Below, in pieces: positions 9,767 through 19,366 of a stretch of 64,000 bases of DNA. The stretch lies in assembly GCA_052400625.1 (NCBI GenBank), contig JBQTGH010000004.1, one strand, 5' to 3'. The DNA comes from Thermophagus sp052400625. GTDB taxonomy: Bacteria > Bacteroidota > Bacteroidia > Bacteroidales > Marinilabiliaceae. How positions within the stretch are numbered: position 1 is the first letter of the stretch; every line of letters begins with the position of its first letter. Both the position numbers and the translations under genes were made by a program. The notes under the pieces were generated by a model. That model ran no database searches and was not told the DNA's origin. It saw only the letters and a list, made by a program, of their open reading frames with translations.

Positions 9767-12025
9767 ATGAAAAAGAAAATTTTTTTGCTTTTTGTTACCC
9801 TTGGCATAATAACCGTTAATTTTTTTGCCCAACCCCCACAATCTGATCCAAAAATAGGTCTCGTATTAAGTGGTGGCGGTGCCAAAGGGCTTGCCCATAT
9901 TGGGGTACTCAAAGTGCTGGAAGAAGAAGGTATTATCCCTGACTATATTACAGGGACCAGCATGGGGAGTATCATAGGTGGCCTTTACGCTGCAGGATAT
10001 AGTGCCCGTGAACTTGATTCCATTGTCAATCATGTTGACTGGGGGCGTTTACTTAGTGATGAACTGCCACTTACCAGTATTTCACCACATGAAAAAGAAG
10101 ATTATAATCGCTACCAGGCCGAGTTTTCCATATCCAAAAATGGACTAGAAATTCCGTCAGGTCTCATTAAAGGCCAGCAGATTAGTGCTCTTTTCTCCAA
10201 TCTAACTTGGCACGTTGCAGATATTAAAGATTTTGATCATTTGCCCATTCCTTTTCGATGTGTTGCTGCCGATCTCAATAGTGGGCAGGAATTTATTTTC
10301 AGTAACGGAGATCTTGCTACTGCCATGCGTGCCAGCATGTCCATCCCAACCGTTTTTTCGCCGGTAAAAATTGACACGCTTCTTTTAGTTGATGGCGGAA
10401 TACTGAATAATTTCCCGGTCCGATTATGCCGACAAATGGGGGCAGACATCATCATCGGTGTAAATGTCGGCTTTCAGGATGGTCCTGATGAAGAATTAAA
10501 AACTTTTCCTGAAATATTAATGGCTTCGGCGACGATTGCAGGAAATGTGTCGACCCGCAGAGCCATCCGACATACCGATTTGCTCATCTCCCCGGATCTT
10601 AAAAATTTTAATTCAGGAAGTTTCTTCGATGCTCCCAAAATAATTAATTTGGGTGAAATTGCTGCACGGGAAAAAATCACACAAATTCGACAATTGGCCG
10701 ATTCACTTAAAATACATAAAAAAAGACCTCAAATAGACATCCCTAAAAACAAGAAAATTAAAGTTTCCCAAATTTCTATCAAAGGATTGCAAAATTCCAA
10801 TCGTCAATTCTTGATAGGGCATATGGGAATTAAACCAGGAGACTCTATTACCCCCCAAACACTAGACAAAGGGCTCAAGAAATCAATGGGAACCAGATAT
10901 TTCGAAAACGTAACATATGATTTGACCCCGTTGAAGTCAGGCTATTTACTTTCTTTAAATCTGGAAGAGAGCCCTAAAGGGAAGGCGAAATTTTCGATCC
11001 ATTTTGATAATGAAAACAAAGCAGGCCTGATGGCAAATCTAACACTAAGAAATTTGATTGGACAGGCATCCAGAACATCTTTTACCACCGACATTTCGGA
11101 GTCTCCAAGAATATGTTTTTCTCAAACCAATTTCATGGGACAACGGCAATCCACAGCCATTAAATTGGGTGGTGAATTCGAAACGAACAAACTTCCTGTC
11201 TATCTAGACAATGGATCGAAGTATGGAACCTTTAAGCATAGCTTCTCTTCTGCTCGATTGGGTTTTATGACTGCACTTGGCACAAAATGGCAAACGGACA
11301 TTTACGTCAGACTCTCCAAGTCTACCCTTCAAAATAATACCGGTTTTTTTGAAATATTAAATGCCGGAGTTGAACGATTTGGAAATCAGTTTTTATCATC
11401 CAATTTTGATTTTATCTACAGTTCTATCGATCGCCGCTACTTCCCGATTAAAGGATCCGAAATTAAACTCAGCTATAAATTTAACCTAGATGCCCAACAA
11501 CTCTACAAAGGATCTGAACAAGGGGAGGAAATGGTTTCACCCGTCACGGCATGTCCTTACCAAAACTTTTTCACCCTGAATGGGAATATTCGCAAATTTA
11601 TCCCATTAACCTCTAGGTTAACAATCGGAATGAGAGCCTCCGGACAAATCATCAGTCGTCCTCAACCCTTACTCGGGCTGACCTTTATTGGTGGGCTACC
11701 ATTCAACAACAGAAACAATGAGGTCCATTTTATGGGTTATTCCTTTCGGGAAAATATTGCAGAAGATTTTGCTTTAGGAGAAATAAACCTCCGCTATAAC
11801 TACATGAAACAAATCCATATTAGTGCAGTAGGTGGCTTTCTGATGTCCGATTCAAATCTTCCACAAGTCATAGAGCATATAAATTTCTACAAAACGGAAA
11901 AAGTCTTTGGTTATGGACTCATAATGGCATACAACAGCTTTCTGGGGCCCCTTCAACTGGGCGTTGGCAGCAATAATGTTGATCAACGCTTAAGATGGTA
12001 CTTTAATTTCGGATTCAATTTCTAA
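9767..12025 (+). CDS. Patatin-like phospholipase with POTRA and outer-membrane beta-barrel
   Basis: A 752-residue protein with a signal peptide (about residues 1-22, ending FFAQ) followed by a patatin phospholipase domain. The oxyanion motif SGGGAKG, the nucleophile elbow GTSMG (S65) and the dyad DGG (D209) are intact, so it should be an active lipid acyl hydrolase. About residues 320-400 look like one POTRA repeat (KVSQISIKGLQNSN...). The remainder is rich in alternating beta strands and ends with aromatic residues (WYFNFGFNF), as expected for an Omp85-type 16-strand barrel. This architecture corresponds to type Vd autotransporters such as PlpD, although family members in Bacteroidota are usually annotated only as patatin-like. 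The passenger could act at the cell surface or in the periplasm. Confidence 0.88.
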   Translation: MKKKIFLLFVTLGIITVNFFAQPPQSDPKIGLVLSGGGAKGLAHIGVLKVLEEEGIIPDYITGTSMGSIIGGLYAAGYSARELDSIVNHVDWGRLLSDELPLTSISPHEKEDYNRYQAEFSISKNGLEIPSGLIKGQQISALFSNLTWHVADIKDFDHLPIPFRCVAADLNSGQEFIFSNGDLATAMRASMSIPTVFSPVKIDTLLLVDGGILNNFPVRLCRQMGADIIIGVNVGFQDGPDEELKTFPEILMASATIAGNVSTRRAIRHTDLLISPDLKNFNSGSFFDAPKIINLGEIAAREKITQIRQLADSLKIHKKRPQIDIPKNKKIKVSQISIKGLQNSNRQFLIGHMGIKPGDSITPQTLDKGLKKSMGTRYFENVTYDLTPLKSGYLLSLNLEESPKGKAKFSIHFDNENKAGLMANLTLRNLIGQASRTSFTTDISESPRICFSQTNFMGQRQSTAIKLGGEFETNKLPVYLDNGSKYGTFKHSFSSARLGFMTALGTKWQTDIYVRLSKSTLQNNTGFFEILNAGVERFGNQFLSSNFDFIYSSIDRRYFPIKGSEIKLSYKFNLDAQQLYKGSEQGEEMVSPVTACPYQNFFTLNGNIRKFIPLTSRLTIGMRASGQIISRPQPLLGLTFIGGLPFNNRNNEVHFMGYSFRENIAEDFALGEINLRYNYMKQIHISAVGGFLMSDSNLPQVIEHINFYKTEKVFGYGLIMAYNSFLGPLQLGVGSNNVDQRLRWYFNFGFNF

Positions 12026-12047
12026 AGATAAATCATTCAGGCATCCA

Positions 12048-13409
12048 TTATATTAACCCTCTGGATTTAAATTCAAGATATTTATTAATGGTTGCAACAG
12101 TTAGTTTTCCAGGTTTGCTTAGAATCGCCTGAATTCCGTTTCTCTCAAGCTCTTTAACAATTAATTTTTTATCAAAAATAAATTTTTCAGCGATGGTCTG
12201 CCGATAAATATCTTCGATATCTTCAGCATTATTGTGAATCAATTTTTCGACTTCTGTATTTTCAAAGAAAACAACCACCAATAGATGGTTGGCGGCCAAC
12301 CTTTTAAGCAAAGGCATTTCTCGATGGGCTGATTTTAAGCTCTCAAAATTGGTATAAAGAACTAAAAGACTTCGTTGTGGAATTTTGTGCCGAACAGTTG
12401 CATACAATGCCTCGAGGTTATGTTCAAGAAATCCTGTCTGCTGACTATAAAGCATCTCCATAATTATTTGCAGGTGTCTGGGGTCCCTTTGGGCAGGAAG
12501 CAAACACCTGACTTTCTCATTAAAGGTAATCAATCCGGCTTTATCATGTTTCAACATTGCAATATTTGAAAGCACAAGAGAAGTGTTGATAGCATAATCA
12601 AGTAAAGATTTTCCTTCAAAAGGCATTTTCATCGTCCGTCCCATATCAATTAATGAAAAAACCTGCTGCGATTTTTCATCCTGATACTGATTGACCATCA
12701 AATGATCTCTTCTTGCGGTTGCCTTCCAATTAATAGTCCGAATATCGTCCCCCTCAATATATTCACGGATCTGATCAAACTCCATCTGATGACCAAACTT
12801 TCTCACTTTTTTAATTCCCACATCACTAAGCCTGTTAGAAAAAGCCATTAACTCAAATTTCCGCATTTGCATAAAAGAAGGGTAAACCTTCACTTTTGCC
12901 TTTCCGGCGGCATTTATTCTTCTAGACAGCATCCCCTGAGGCGTGGAGATGAAAACATTAAGATTCCCAAATTCATATTCACCTCTTTCTAACGGCTGCA
13001 ACGTATAGGAAAATGACCAGACTTCCCCCGGGAGAAGCCAACCTTTTCGAAAAAAATCCCGGATTTGAAACTGTGGTGGCAATTCATCAATTACTTCACA
13101 TCGAATTCGCAGTGGCAACAAATTTCTGACCTCTATAACCACTGTATTGGGGTCTCCAAAGCTAAATCGATCCGAATGCTTTCGTGAACCTTCTAAAACA
13201 TTATGATTCTCTCGATAAAGAATAATCAGATCAACAATAATCAATGCAAAAAATGCCGACACACCCACTATCCCCAAAACGAAAAAAAGGTTCCAAAAAT
13301 GTCCCAGCAGAAAAAGCCCACTAACAAGGGATACCCCATAATAAAAATTCTTGCGTAGATATATCGACTTAATAATCATTGATGCAATAAAAATAGCTTT
13401 AAACCTCAA
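12048..13409 (-). CDS. DUF58 domain-containing protein
   Basis: A 453-residue protein with two N-terminal membrane helices (about residues 22-66), a beta-rich middle region, and the DUF58 signature GDDIRTINWKATARRD at 220-235. A vWA-like fold starts at FSLIDMGRTM (251-260). The MIDAS-like aspartate (D255) is present, but the DxSxS pattern is degenerate (DMGRT), as often in DUF58. DUF58 proteins are habitual partners of MoxR AAA ATPases, and the MoxR gene lies 49 bases upstream. The biochemical function is not established; a role in envelope assembly or stress chaperoning is inferred from the family. It is the last gene of the minus-strand operon and converges on the patatin gene. Confidence 0.85.
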   Translation of the reverse strand: MRFKAIFIASMIIKSIYLRKNFYYGVSLVSGLFLLGHFWNLFFVLGIVGVSAFFALIIVDLIILYRENHNVLEGSRKHSDRFSFGDPNTVVIEVRNLLPLRIRCEVIDELPPQFQIRDFFRKGWLLPGEVWSFSYTLQPLERGEYEFGNLNVFISTPQGMLSRRINAAGKAKVKVYPSFMQMRKFELMAFSNRLSDVGIKKVRKFGHQMEFDQIREYIEGDDIRTINWKATARRDHLMVNQYQDEKSQQVFSLIDMGRTMKMPFEGKSLLDYAINTSLVLSNIAMLKHDKAGLITFNEKVRCLLPAQRDPRHLQIIMEMLYSQQTGFLEHNLEALYATVRHKIPQRSLLVLYTNFESLKSAHREMPLLKRLAANHLLVVVFFENTEVEKLIHNNAEDIEDIYRQTIAEKFIFDKKLIVKELERNGIQAILSKPGKLTVATINKYLEFKSRGLI

Positions 13410-13458
13410 CTGATTTTCTAAATTTCAAACCATTATAATCTTCCTTAACCCCATAACT

Positions 13459-14463
13459 TTATCGGGGCACATCAATGGAGTCGACAATTCGTCGGATCAC
13501 GTTTTCGGGATGAAGCCCTTCCATTTCCCTTTCCGGAGTTAAAATAACTCGATGATTCAGAACTGGGACTATCATCTCCTTTATATCCTCAGGAGTCACA
13601 AAATCCCGTCCTTCCAATGCAGCGAAAGCCTTGGCCGATCGCAACACAGCAAGGGAAGCTCGTGGGCTGGCTCCTAAAAACAAATCGCTGTTGTTACGGG
13701 TTTTGTCTACTATTTTGGCAATATAACTAATAATATCATGGTCAACCCTTACTCTGGTGACCAACTCCTGAAAATCGAGAATCTCTTTGGCTGTGATGAC
13801 TGGCGACACCTCTTCTGTTTCAATTATACTGCCACGCTGCTGGGCATTTTGCAAAATAGTTACTTCCTGATCAACCGAAGGATAATCCAGTTTTATTTTA
13901 AAGAGAAATCGGTCCAATTGAGCTTCAGGAAGTCGATAAGTCCCTTCATGCTCTACAGGGTTTTGAGTGGCTAAGACGATAAAAGGAGACACCATCGGAT
14001 GCGTCACTCCATCAATAGTCACCTGCCTTTCTTCCATAACTTCGAATAGGGCTGCCTGAGTTTTAGCCGGAGCACGATTAACCTCATCAATTAGAACCAA
14101 ATTGGAAAAAATCGGTCCCTTCTTAAACTCGAACTCTGAACGACCGGAATGAAACACCATGGTTCCCAAAACATCAGAAGGCATCAGGTCAGGGGTAAAC
14201 TGTATCCTGGAAAACCCCGTATTAATACATTTGGAAAGTAATTTGGCAATCATGGTTTTAGCAATGCCCGGCACTCCTTCCAAAAGAACATGTCCATTTG
14301 CCAGCAACGCCGTCATTAAATAATCCAGGACACGTTCCTGTCCCACTATCACTTTTCCAATCTCATTCCGAATCTTGAATGCCGCATGATTCAGTTCTTC
14401 AACATTCAGCCGATTCTCGAACAATGACTTATCATCATTATCTGGTAAATTATCTAACACCAT
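13459..14463 (-). CDS. MoxR-family AAA+ ATPase
   Basis: A 334-residue AAA+ ATPase of the MoxR/RavA class. It has Walker A GVPGIAKT (63-70, with A in place of the usual G before KT), Walker B LVLIDE (122-127), sensor 1 in LATQNP, and the family motif EGTYRLPEAQLDRF. MoxR proteins act as chaperone-like ATPases that help assemble or activate vWA-domain partners. The DUF58 partner is immediately downstream, and the DUF4350 and DUF4129 membrane proteins are immediately upstream, the DUF4350 stop being 2 bases from this start. The set is conserved as a unit in Bacteroidota, but its target is unknown. Confidence 0.92.
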   Translation of the reverse strand: MVLDNLPDNDDKSLFENRLNVEELNHAAFKIRNEIGKVIVGQERVLDYLMTALLANGHVLLEGVPGIAKTMIAKLLSKCINTGFSRIQFTPDLMPSDVLGTMVFHSGRSEFEFKKGPIFSNLVLIDEVNRAPAKTQAALFEVMEERQVTIDGVTHPMVSPFIVLATQNPVEHEGTYRLPEAQLDRFLFKIKLDYPSVDQEVTILQNAQQRGSIIETEEVSPVITAKEILDFQELVTRVRVDHDIISYIAKIVDKTRNNSDLFLGASPRASLAVLRSAKAFAALEGRDFVTPEDIKEMIVPVLNHRVILTPEREMEGLHPENVIRRIVDSIDVPR

Positions 14464-14465
14464 AA

Positions 14466-15668
14466 CTATTTACAATTATTGTAAAAAAAATCAATTTGTC
14501 TGTTAAAATGCTCAAGATCTTCTTGCGAAATCTGATGCAAATCACCTAATCGGTTTCCCATCTGGAACAGAGAAGCCACAGAACGTTCAGAAATACCGGA
14601 TTTTAGTGATACCTCCGCAATGATCCTGCTTTCGTCAGAACTGGTATTAACAAAATACTTTGTCCTCAGGAATTCAAGAAAATAAGTAAATCTTTTGCGT
14701 GCAATATCCAGATGATCCTGTCGTCTGTAATACAATTTGGCAATTGTATCCACAAAAGAAAGAGAGCTATTCTTAGGCTTTTTAATCTCAGGAATAGGCC
14801 GTTGAACCCGTTTACTTCCGAAAATAAACAATGACAAAACGCCAAATAAAATGGAATACCAAGCCAACCGAAGAGATCGATTATTCAAAACATAATCGAA
14901 AAGACCTTCAGAATGCATTGAACCCGGCTTGTAGTATTCGTCCCATACCGTAGATTGCACCGGAAGATAAGATAATGCCTTACAAATATACTCCCCATTG
15001 TTTCGCGATAAAAGATGATAATTAGTAAATGCTAGGGGATTACAATGAAAATAGAAATAGCCTTTCCCTATTTTCGTCTTAATAAAGTTGACATTCCCCT
15101 TATCATCATGTCCCAATACCGTAACACGTGAAGTATCATAACGATTAAAATAAAACCGGGTCATCCATTTGGGATACCAATAACCAAATCCCGATTTCAA
15201 TTTATTATTGGCGAAAAAAAAGCCCACCGAATCTTTGGAAAAAAAGTCCATATCACCCACAAATTCTGGCTTATAGCTCAACTTAAAAGTATCAGCCAAG
15301 ACCCCGTACACGCGTTCTGAAGCTATAAATACATGACTCCCTGCTTCGGCGGTTTTAAGCAAAGCCTCAACATCGGCTAATTCCATCTTAATACGCCCGT
15401 TCAAGTATATAAAATTCGTATTCAAAGGAATCTTATCATCCAGAAAAAAATGGGGAGCAGTCCAGGATGTAACGATTTCCTCTCCGGGAAAAAGATCGGG
15501 CAATGACTCAAAAACCAATTTGTCACCGAAGGGGATATCATCACTTCTGGAAAAACTGTAACTCCAGTCCAAGGGAGCGGGTGCAAATACAGCAGCAACA
15601 ATAAGTAACAAAAAACCGGCTCCGACCAATTGGGTCAGGATTTTCTCCTTTCGAGACAGAGGTTTCAT
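14466..15668 (-). CDS. DUF4350 domain-containing membrane protein
   Basis: A 400-residue protein with an N-terminal membrane helix (about residues 11-29), an extracytoplasmic region, a second membrane helix at about 268-287 (LAWYSILFGVLSLFIFG) and a cytoplasmic helical tail. The extracytoplasmic part has the DUF4350 pattern: a GIFT/glutamine-amidotransferase-like region with SLPDLFPGEEIVTSW, and later FHCNPLAFTNYHLLS. The family has no defined enzyme activity. Its start overlaps the end of the upstream DUF4129-like gene by 4 bases, and it is followed after 2 bases by the MoxR ATPase, so it belongs to this operon. Confidence 0.8.
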   Translation of the reverse strand: MKPLSRKEKILTQLVGAGFLLLIVAAVFAPAPLDWSYSFSRSDDIPFGDKLVFESLPDLFPGEEIVTSWTAPHFFLDDKIPLNTNFIYLNGRIKMELADVEALLKTAEAGSHVFIASERVYGVLADTFKLSYKPEFVGDMDFFSKDSVGFFFANNKLKSGFGYWYPKWMTRFYFNRYDTSRVTVLGHDDKGNVNFIKTKIGKGYFYFHCNPLAFTNYHLLSRNNGEYICKALSYLPVQSTVWDEYYKPGSMHSEGLFDYVLNNRSLRLAWYSILFGVLSLFIFGSKRVQRPIPEIKKPKNSSLSFVDTIAKLYYRRQDHLDIARKRFTYFLEFLRTKYFVNTSSDESRIIAEVSLKSGISERSVASLFQMGNRLGDLHQISQEDLEHFNRQIDFFYNNCK

Positions 15669-16393
15669 TTTAATTCACCTCCTCTCTTTTCCTTGAATGA
15701 GCTTTCAATCATTTCGTACTGTTCTCCTGAAATATCAATATGACCGTACCAAATCACCTCAAACAGATGGCTGCACTTTTGAAATTTCTCTTTCTCCACC
15801 CTATTCCCTATTTCACGAAAATAGTCCAAATTGGTTTTGTAATTCCGTAAAACGACCTCACCTCTCTTTTGAAGCTCCTGAAGATATAACAGAAACAAGA
15901 CTCTCACTGCTTCTCTATAAACCCCATTGGAACGATACAAGCGTAGCATCTCATGAAGTTTTTCCGCAGAAATCTTCTGATCTTCAATCCCAAATTGCAG
16001 GGTCGCTGTATTCTGACGACGAGACAACATAAACAACCTGCTAAATGGAACATCCAAAAATCTCAGCAATAAAAAGATAACGAACAACCCACCAAGAGCC
16101 AAAAAGAGATAAAAAAACCACGGGCGACCATCGGCGACTAAAATAAGCCAACCAACCAAATGCATTAATATATATTCCAGAAAATTGGGTCCCTGATCCC
16201 GATCGTATTTATATCGGGATTGTTTCGACCAGTCATTAATCTTTTCAAGAGGGATAGACCTGACATTTACCTTACCTTCATCCCAAACCCGAACGACACT
16301 ATGAGAAGATATGGACAAAGAATCTTCTGGTTCTCCCTCTGCAGAAAAAGAAGTCAGAAATAAAAGTAATATCAAAGGCAGGAATTTCAGCAT
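15665..16393 (-). CDS. DUF4129-like membrane protein
   Basis: A 242-residue protein with a probable signal peptide (residues 1-20), a hydrophobic stretch at about 75-112 likely containing one or two membrane helices, and a C-terminal cytoplasmic helical domain (about 125-230). The C-terminal segment, with LHEMLRLYRSNGVYREAVRVLFL and later NLDYFREI, resembles the DUF4129 domain found in transglutaminase-linked membrane proteins. Here it is found without a transglutaminase domain, which is common in Bacteroidota MoxR operons. It overlaps the DUF4350 gene by 4 bases and abuts the next upstream gene by a single base. The function is not known. Confidence 0.7.
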   Translation of the reverse strand: MLKFLPLILLLFLTSFSAEGEPEDSLSISSHSVVRVWDEGKVNVRSIPLEKINDWSKQSRYKYDRDQGPNFLEYILMHLVGWLILVADGRPWFFYLFLALGGLFVIFLLLRFLDVPFSRLFMLSRRQNTATLQFGIEDQKISAEKLHEMLRLYRSNGVYREAVRVLFLLYLQELQKRGEVVLRNYKTNLDYFREIGNRVEKEKFQKCSHLFEVIWYGHIDISGEQYEMIESSFKEKRGGELK

Positions 16394-17259
16394 TAGGCAT
16401 CCGGATTAATCGCTGATACTTTACTCATTAAAACTTCTCGATCCTTTTGTTCCCTAAGATTGTAATACTGAAAAGCTATAATCACATACAAGGCCGGATA
16501 GATCAGATATTGTCCAAGGCTGCCCACAATTGTGGTTAAAATAAAAACGAGAGATTTACTGCTTTCGGCATCCTGATGTCCACCTCCCACAAGAAAGCCT
16601 TCTATCCCTGCCACAATCATAGCAGGAAAAGAAAACAATGTACTGACTATCGAAACAATAACATAAGCTATAATCATTATACCAAAAGTAATCCACCATC
16701 TCCTTCTGATCAATTTAAAACAGCGACTAATGGTTTCTCCAAATTCTTTTCCTTCAATGATTTTTACATAAAGAACCAAGGACAAGGGTACGAAAAGATA
16801 TATTCCGGGGATAATAAAAAAAACTAATCCAAAAACCAATATAATCCCGACTACAATGCTATACCCTATGATTGCACCAAAATTTCGAATAAATCTTTTC
16901 CAAACGTCTACAGAACTAAAATTTCCTTTACCTTTTTCTTCATATTCTCCAAAATAGGCCGGAACAAGACCGTTAATAAACAGTTGCGCTAAAACCGCAA
17001 AAAACATCGTTAAAAAAATCAGCCCCATGGAAGTACTAGGGTTCTCCATATTGTTGCCCTGCACCATTCGTAATATCGAGGTAAAAGTATCCTGCGTAAA
17101 ATAGGCATTCATGATTACCGCAATAACTATAGGAACTCCGGCATATAATCCTATAACGCGGCTGAACATTTTCAATTCCTGGGTAATAAATTCAAACGAC
17201 GCATTAAAAACTTCGGAAAAATTCCTCTCCTTTTTTAATTCAATTTCTTGTTTGTTCAT
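16393..17259 (-). CDS. Polytopic membrane protein (glycerophosphoryl diester phosphodiesterase membrane-domain-like)
   Basis: A 288-residue protein with about six membrane helices and no catalytic motif that I recognise. Its overall look (a PGIYLFVPLSLVLYVKIIEGKEFGETISRCFKLI-type segment with alternating helices) resembles the integral membrane domain attached to some GDPD enzymes, but the phosphodiesterase part is absent. It is transcribed between the SpoIIM-like gene (12 bases upstream) and the DUF4129-like gene (sharing one base), a position occupied by similar uncharacterised membrane proteins in related genomes. A structural or transport role in the envelope operon is an inference only. 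Confidence 0.6.
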   Translation of the reverse strand: MNKQEIELKKERNFSEVFNASFEFITQELKMFSRVIGLYAGVPIVIAVIMNAYFTQDTFTSILRMVQGNNMENPSTSMGLIFLTMFFAVLAQLFINGLVPAYFGEYEEKGKGNFSSVDVWKRFIRNFGAIIGYSIVVGIILVFGLVFFIIPGIYLFVPLSLVLYVKIIEGKEFGETISRCFKLIRRRWWITFGIMIIAYVIVSIVSTLFSFPAMIVAGIEGFLVGGGHQDAESSKSLVFILTTIVGSLGQYLIYPALYVIIAFQYYNLREQKDREVLMSKVSAINPDA

Positions 17260-17271
17260 ATTGAACCATTT

Positions 17272-18270
17272 TTATGAGTTGTAATGCTTGTGGATATAAA
17301 TGGGGTAATAAATAAAATAGCCAAGAATCAAAACCAAAGATATTATTATAATCACCAAATTAACGATTAAAGGGATCTGATTATAATATCGGGTAATAAA
17401 GCTTTCTATAAAACCGGCTATCATAAAAAAAGGTACGAGGCCTAACATGATTTTTGTCCCTTTTCTTACGCCTTTAATAAAAGCACTTTTTCGTGGAAGC
17501 GATCCCGGCCAAATGAAACTTTTTCCCAAAAGAATTCCAGCTCCTCCTGCCAGTACAATCGCTGACAATTCCAACGTTCCATGGAGAAATATGCCAAGAG
17601 AAGAAACTGTCAATAATGAATGCTGATAAAAAAAAGCCTGAAACGCCCCTATCATGACACCATTTCTAAACAAATGGTACATGGTCCCCAAAGGACTAAG
17701 CAACCCAAAAACAAAAACCACAAAGGAGACAAAAATATTATTCCCTGTTATCACTAAAAACATAGGAACCTCGCCCATCTGGCGGTAAACAGCCAAAGGG
17801 TCACCTTTCTCTATGTTATCCAGTGTCATATTAACATACTGATTTCCGAGCACCAACCTGACAAAATCATCATTTTTGACGGCTGAAACGGATCCAATGA
17901 TTACAGAAACAACAAACACGATAAATGACAATAAAAAATAATAACGGCTTTCATATAAATCGACCGGAAGTTCACGAGTCCAAAAAGAGAAAAAACGACG
18001 CGACTTTTCAGGTTTGTTTTGATAAATCAGATAATACGCTTTACTACCCAACGAATTTAAATACCCGACGATCGAAGACTCGGGATAAAACGTTTTGGCA
18101 TAAGACAGATCATCGGTCAACTGAATGTATTGATCTGCCAGCTCATCGGGGCTCATCTGATGCGGATTAGCAATTTTTTCTTCAAAAGATTGCCAACGTT
18201 CACGGTTCTGTTGAATAAAAGATATCTCCCGCATTTGCAAAACATTTTTCCAATGGACCAAATTAAACAA
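17272..18270 (-). CDS. Stage II sporulation protein M-like membrane protein
   Basis: A 332-residue membrane protein. An N-terminal soluble helical part (about residues 1-100, REISFIQQNRERWQSFEEKI) is followed by several membrane helices. The segment with GLLSPLGTMYHLFRNGVMIGAF and FLHGTLELSAIVLAGGAGILLG is characteristic of SpoIIM/DUF95 proteins. In sporulating Firmicutes SpoIIM helps peptidoglycan remodelling in engulfment. Bacteroidota do not sporulate, so the function here must differ. It is the first gene of the minus-strand envelope operon, divergent from the RDD gene. Related genomes often place a SpoIIM and an RDD protein together. Confidence 0.85.
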   Translation of the reverse strand: MFNLVHWKNVLQMREISFIQQNRERWQSFEEKIANPHQMSPDELADQYIQLTDDLSYAKTFYPESSIVGYLNSLGSKAYYLIYQNKPEKSRRFFSFWTRELPVDLYESRYYFLLSFIVFVVSVIIGSVSAVKNDDFVRLVLGNQYVNMTLDNIEKGDPLAVYRQMGEVPMFLVITGNNIFVSFVVFVFGLLSPLGTMYHLFRNGVMIGAFQAFFYQHSLLTVSSLGIFLHGTLELSAIVLAGGAGILLGKSFIWPGSLPRKSAFIKGVRKGTKIMLGLVPFFMIAGFIESFITRYYNQIPLIVNLVIIIISLVLILGYFIYYPIYIHKHYNS

Positions 18271-18640
18271 AAAAACACGATTTCAGAAAACCGATTCTTC
18301 AATTTTGAAACTTAAAAAGAACTGCTATGTTAATATCCCTTTTGGAAAATCATTAACGGCCGCGTTTTACCCTACATTAAAACAAAGTATTTTTTTATTA
18401 CTTTTGTTTTCATAATACAGCGCCAATGTTTTTAATGAAAACTTTTGTTTATAATCATTTGTGTGTGCCCTCTCTGCTTAACCCAGCTATTTAAGAAATG
18501 TTGCGAATTCCAACATACCAACAACTTAGATTCGTTTTATACGCATAAAAAGTACAGATCTAAACATAAAAATTGTTGATCAATTAGTAGGATTAATAAA
18601 ATGCTTGTATATAGCTTCACCAAACACACCACAGAAGCCA
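18271..18640. other. Divergent intergenic region between SpoIIM-like and RDD genes
   Basis: A 370-base AT-rich region with no coding potential. On the plus strand TACTTTTG at 18399-18406 matches the Bacteroidota -7 box and could serve the RDD gene with a leader of roughly 230 bases. I found no equally convincing box for the minus-strand operon. No RNA gene is recognised. Confidence 0.45.
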
Positions 18641-19366
18641 ATGGAAACCATTGAACTAAACACTACTCAAAACGTATCTCTTCAGTTTCCCGTTGCGAGT
18701 ATCGCCGATCGCATTCTGGCATTCTTCTTCGATGCCGTTATTATGGGGTTGTATTTTATACTGGCTGCGATTCTCATCGCCCAATGGTTCGATGCCGGAA
18801 CTTGGGAATTTATTTTTCTATTACTTCCACCTCTTTTTTATCATCTGCTATTTGAGTTATTCTTCAATGGACAAACACCCGGTAAAAGAATAATGCATAT
18901 ACGGGTATTCAAAGCAAATGGGACCGCCCTAACTGCGGGTAGTTGCTTTATTAGATGGATTTTTAGACTGGCAGATATCTCCCTAACATCAGGCGCATTG
19001 GCAACGTTAATTATTATTATTAACGGGAAAGGTCAGCGACTCGGAGATATCGCGGCCAAAACCACGGTCCTCAAAATATCCAAAAAAGATAATCTTCAAC
19101 AAACATTATGGGTTGACATCGAAAAAGATTATCACCCCCGCTTCCCGGAGGTAGAAAGCCTAACCGACAAGGATGTACAAACCATTAAAGAGGTGGTCAA
19201 CATTGTAAATGATTCACGCAGAAGACCTGACAATTACGTTCAACTTCTTGTCAACACCCGTAAAGCCATTGAACAAAAAACAAAAACGTCCAGCGAATTG
19301 TCAGACATCGAATTCCTCACCACCATAATCAAAGATTATAACGCTTATCATCAGAGGATAATATAA
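18641..19366 (+). CDS. RDD family membrane protein
   Basis: A 241-residue protein whose N-terminal part is an RDD domain: ASIADRILAFFFDAVI gives the first R and D, and GKRIMHIRVF and RLGDIAAKTTVLK complete the pattern. About three membrane helices are followed by a cytoplasmic helical tail of about 90 residues. RDD proteins are membrane proteins often implicated in transport; no substrate can be inferred. I chose the ATG at 18641 rather than an in-frame TTG at 18605, because the twelve extra residues are unlike the family. It is divergent from the SpoIIM/MoxR operon, a recurring neighbour relation in Bacteroidota. Confidence 0.85.
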   Translation: METIELNTTQNVSLQFPVASIADRILAFFFDAVIMGLYFILAAILIAQWFDAGTWEFIFLLLPPLFYHLLFELFFNGQTPGKRIMHIRVFKANGTALTAGSCFIRWIFRLADISLTSGALATLIIIINGKGQRLGDIAAKTTVLKISKKDNLQQTLWVDIEKDYHPRFPEVESLTDKDVQTIKEVVNIVNDSRRRPDNYVQLLVNTRKAIEQKTKTSSELSDIEFLTTIIKDYNAYHQRII

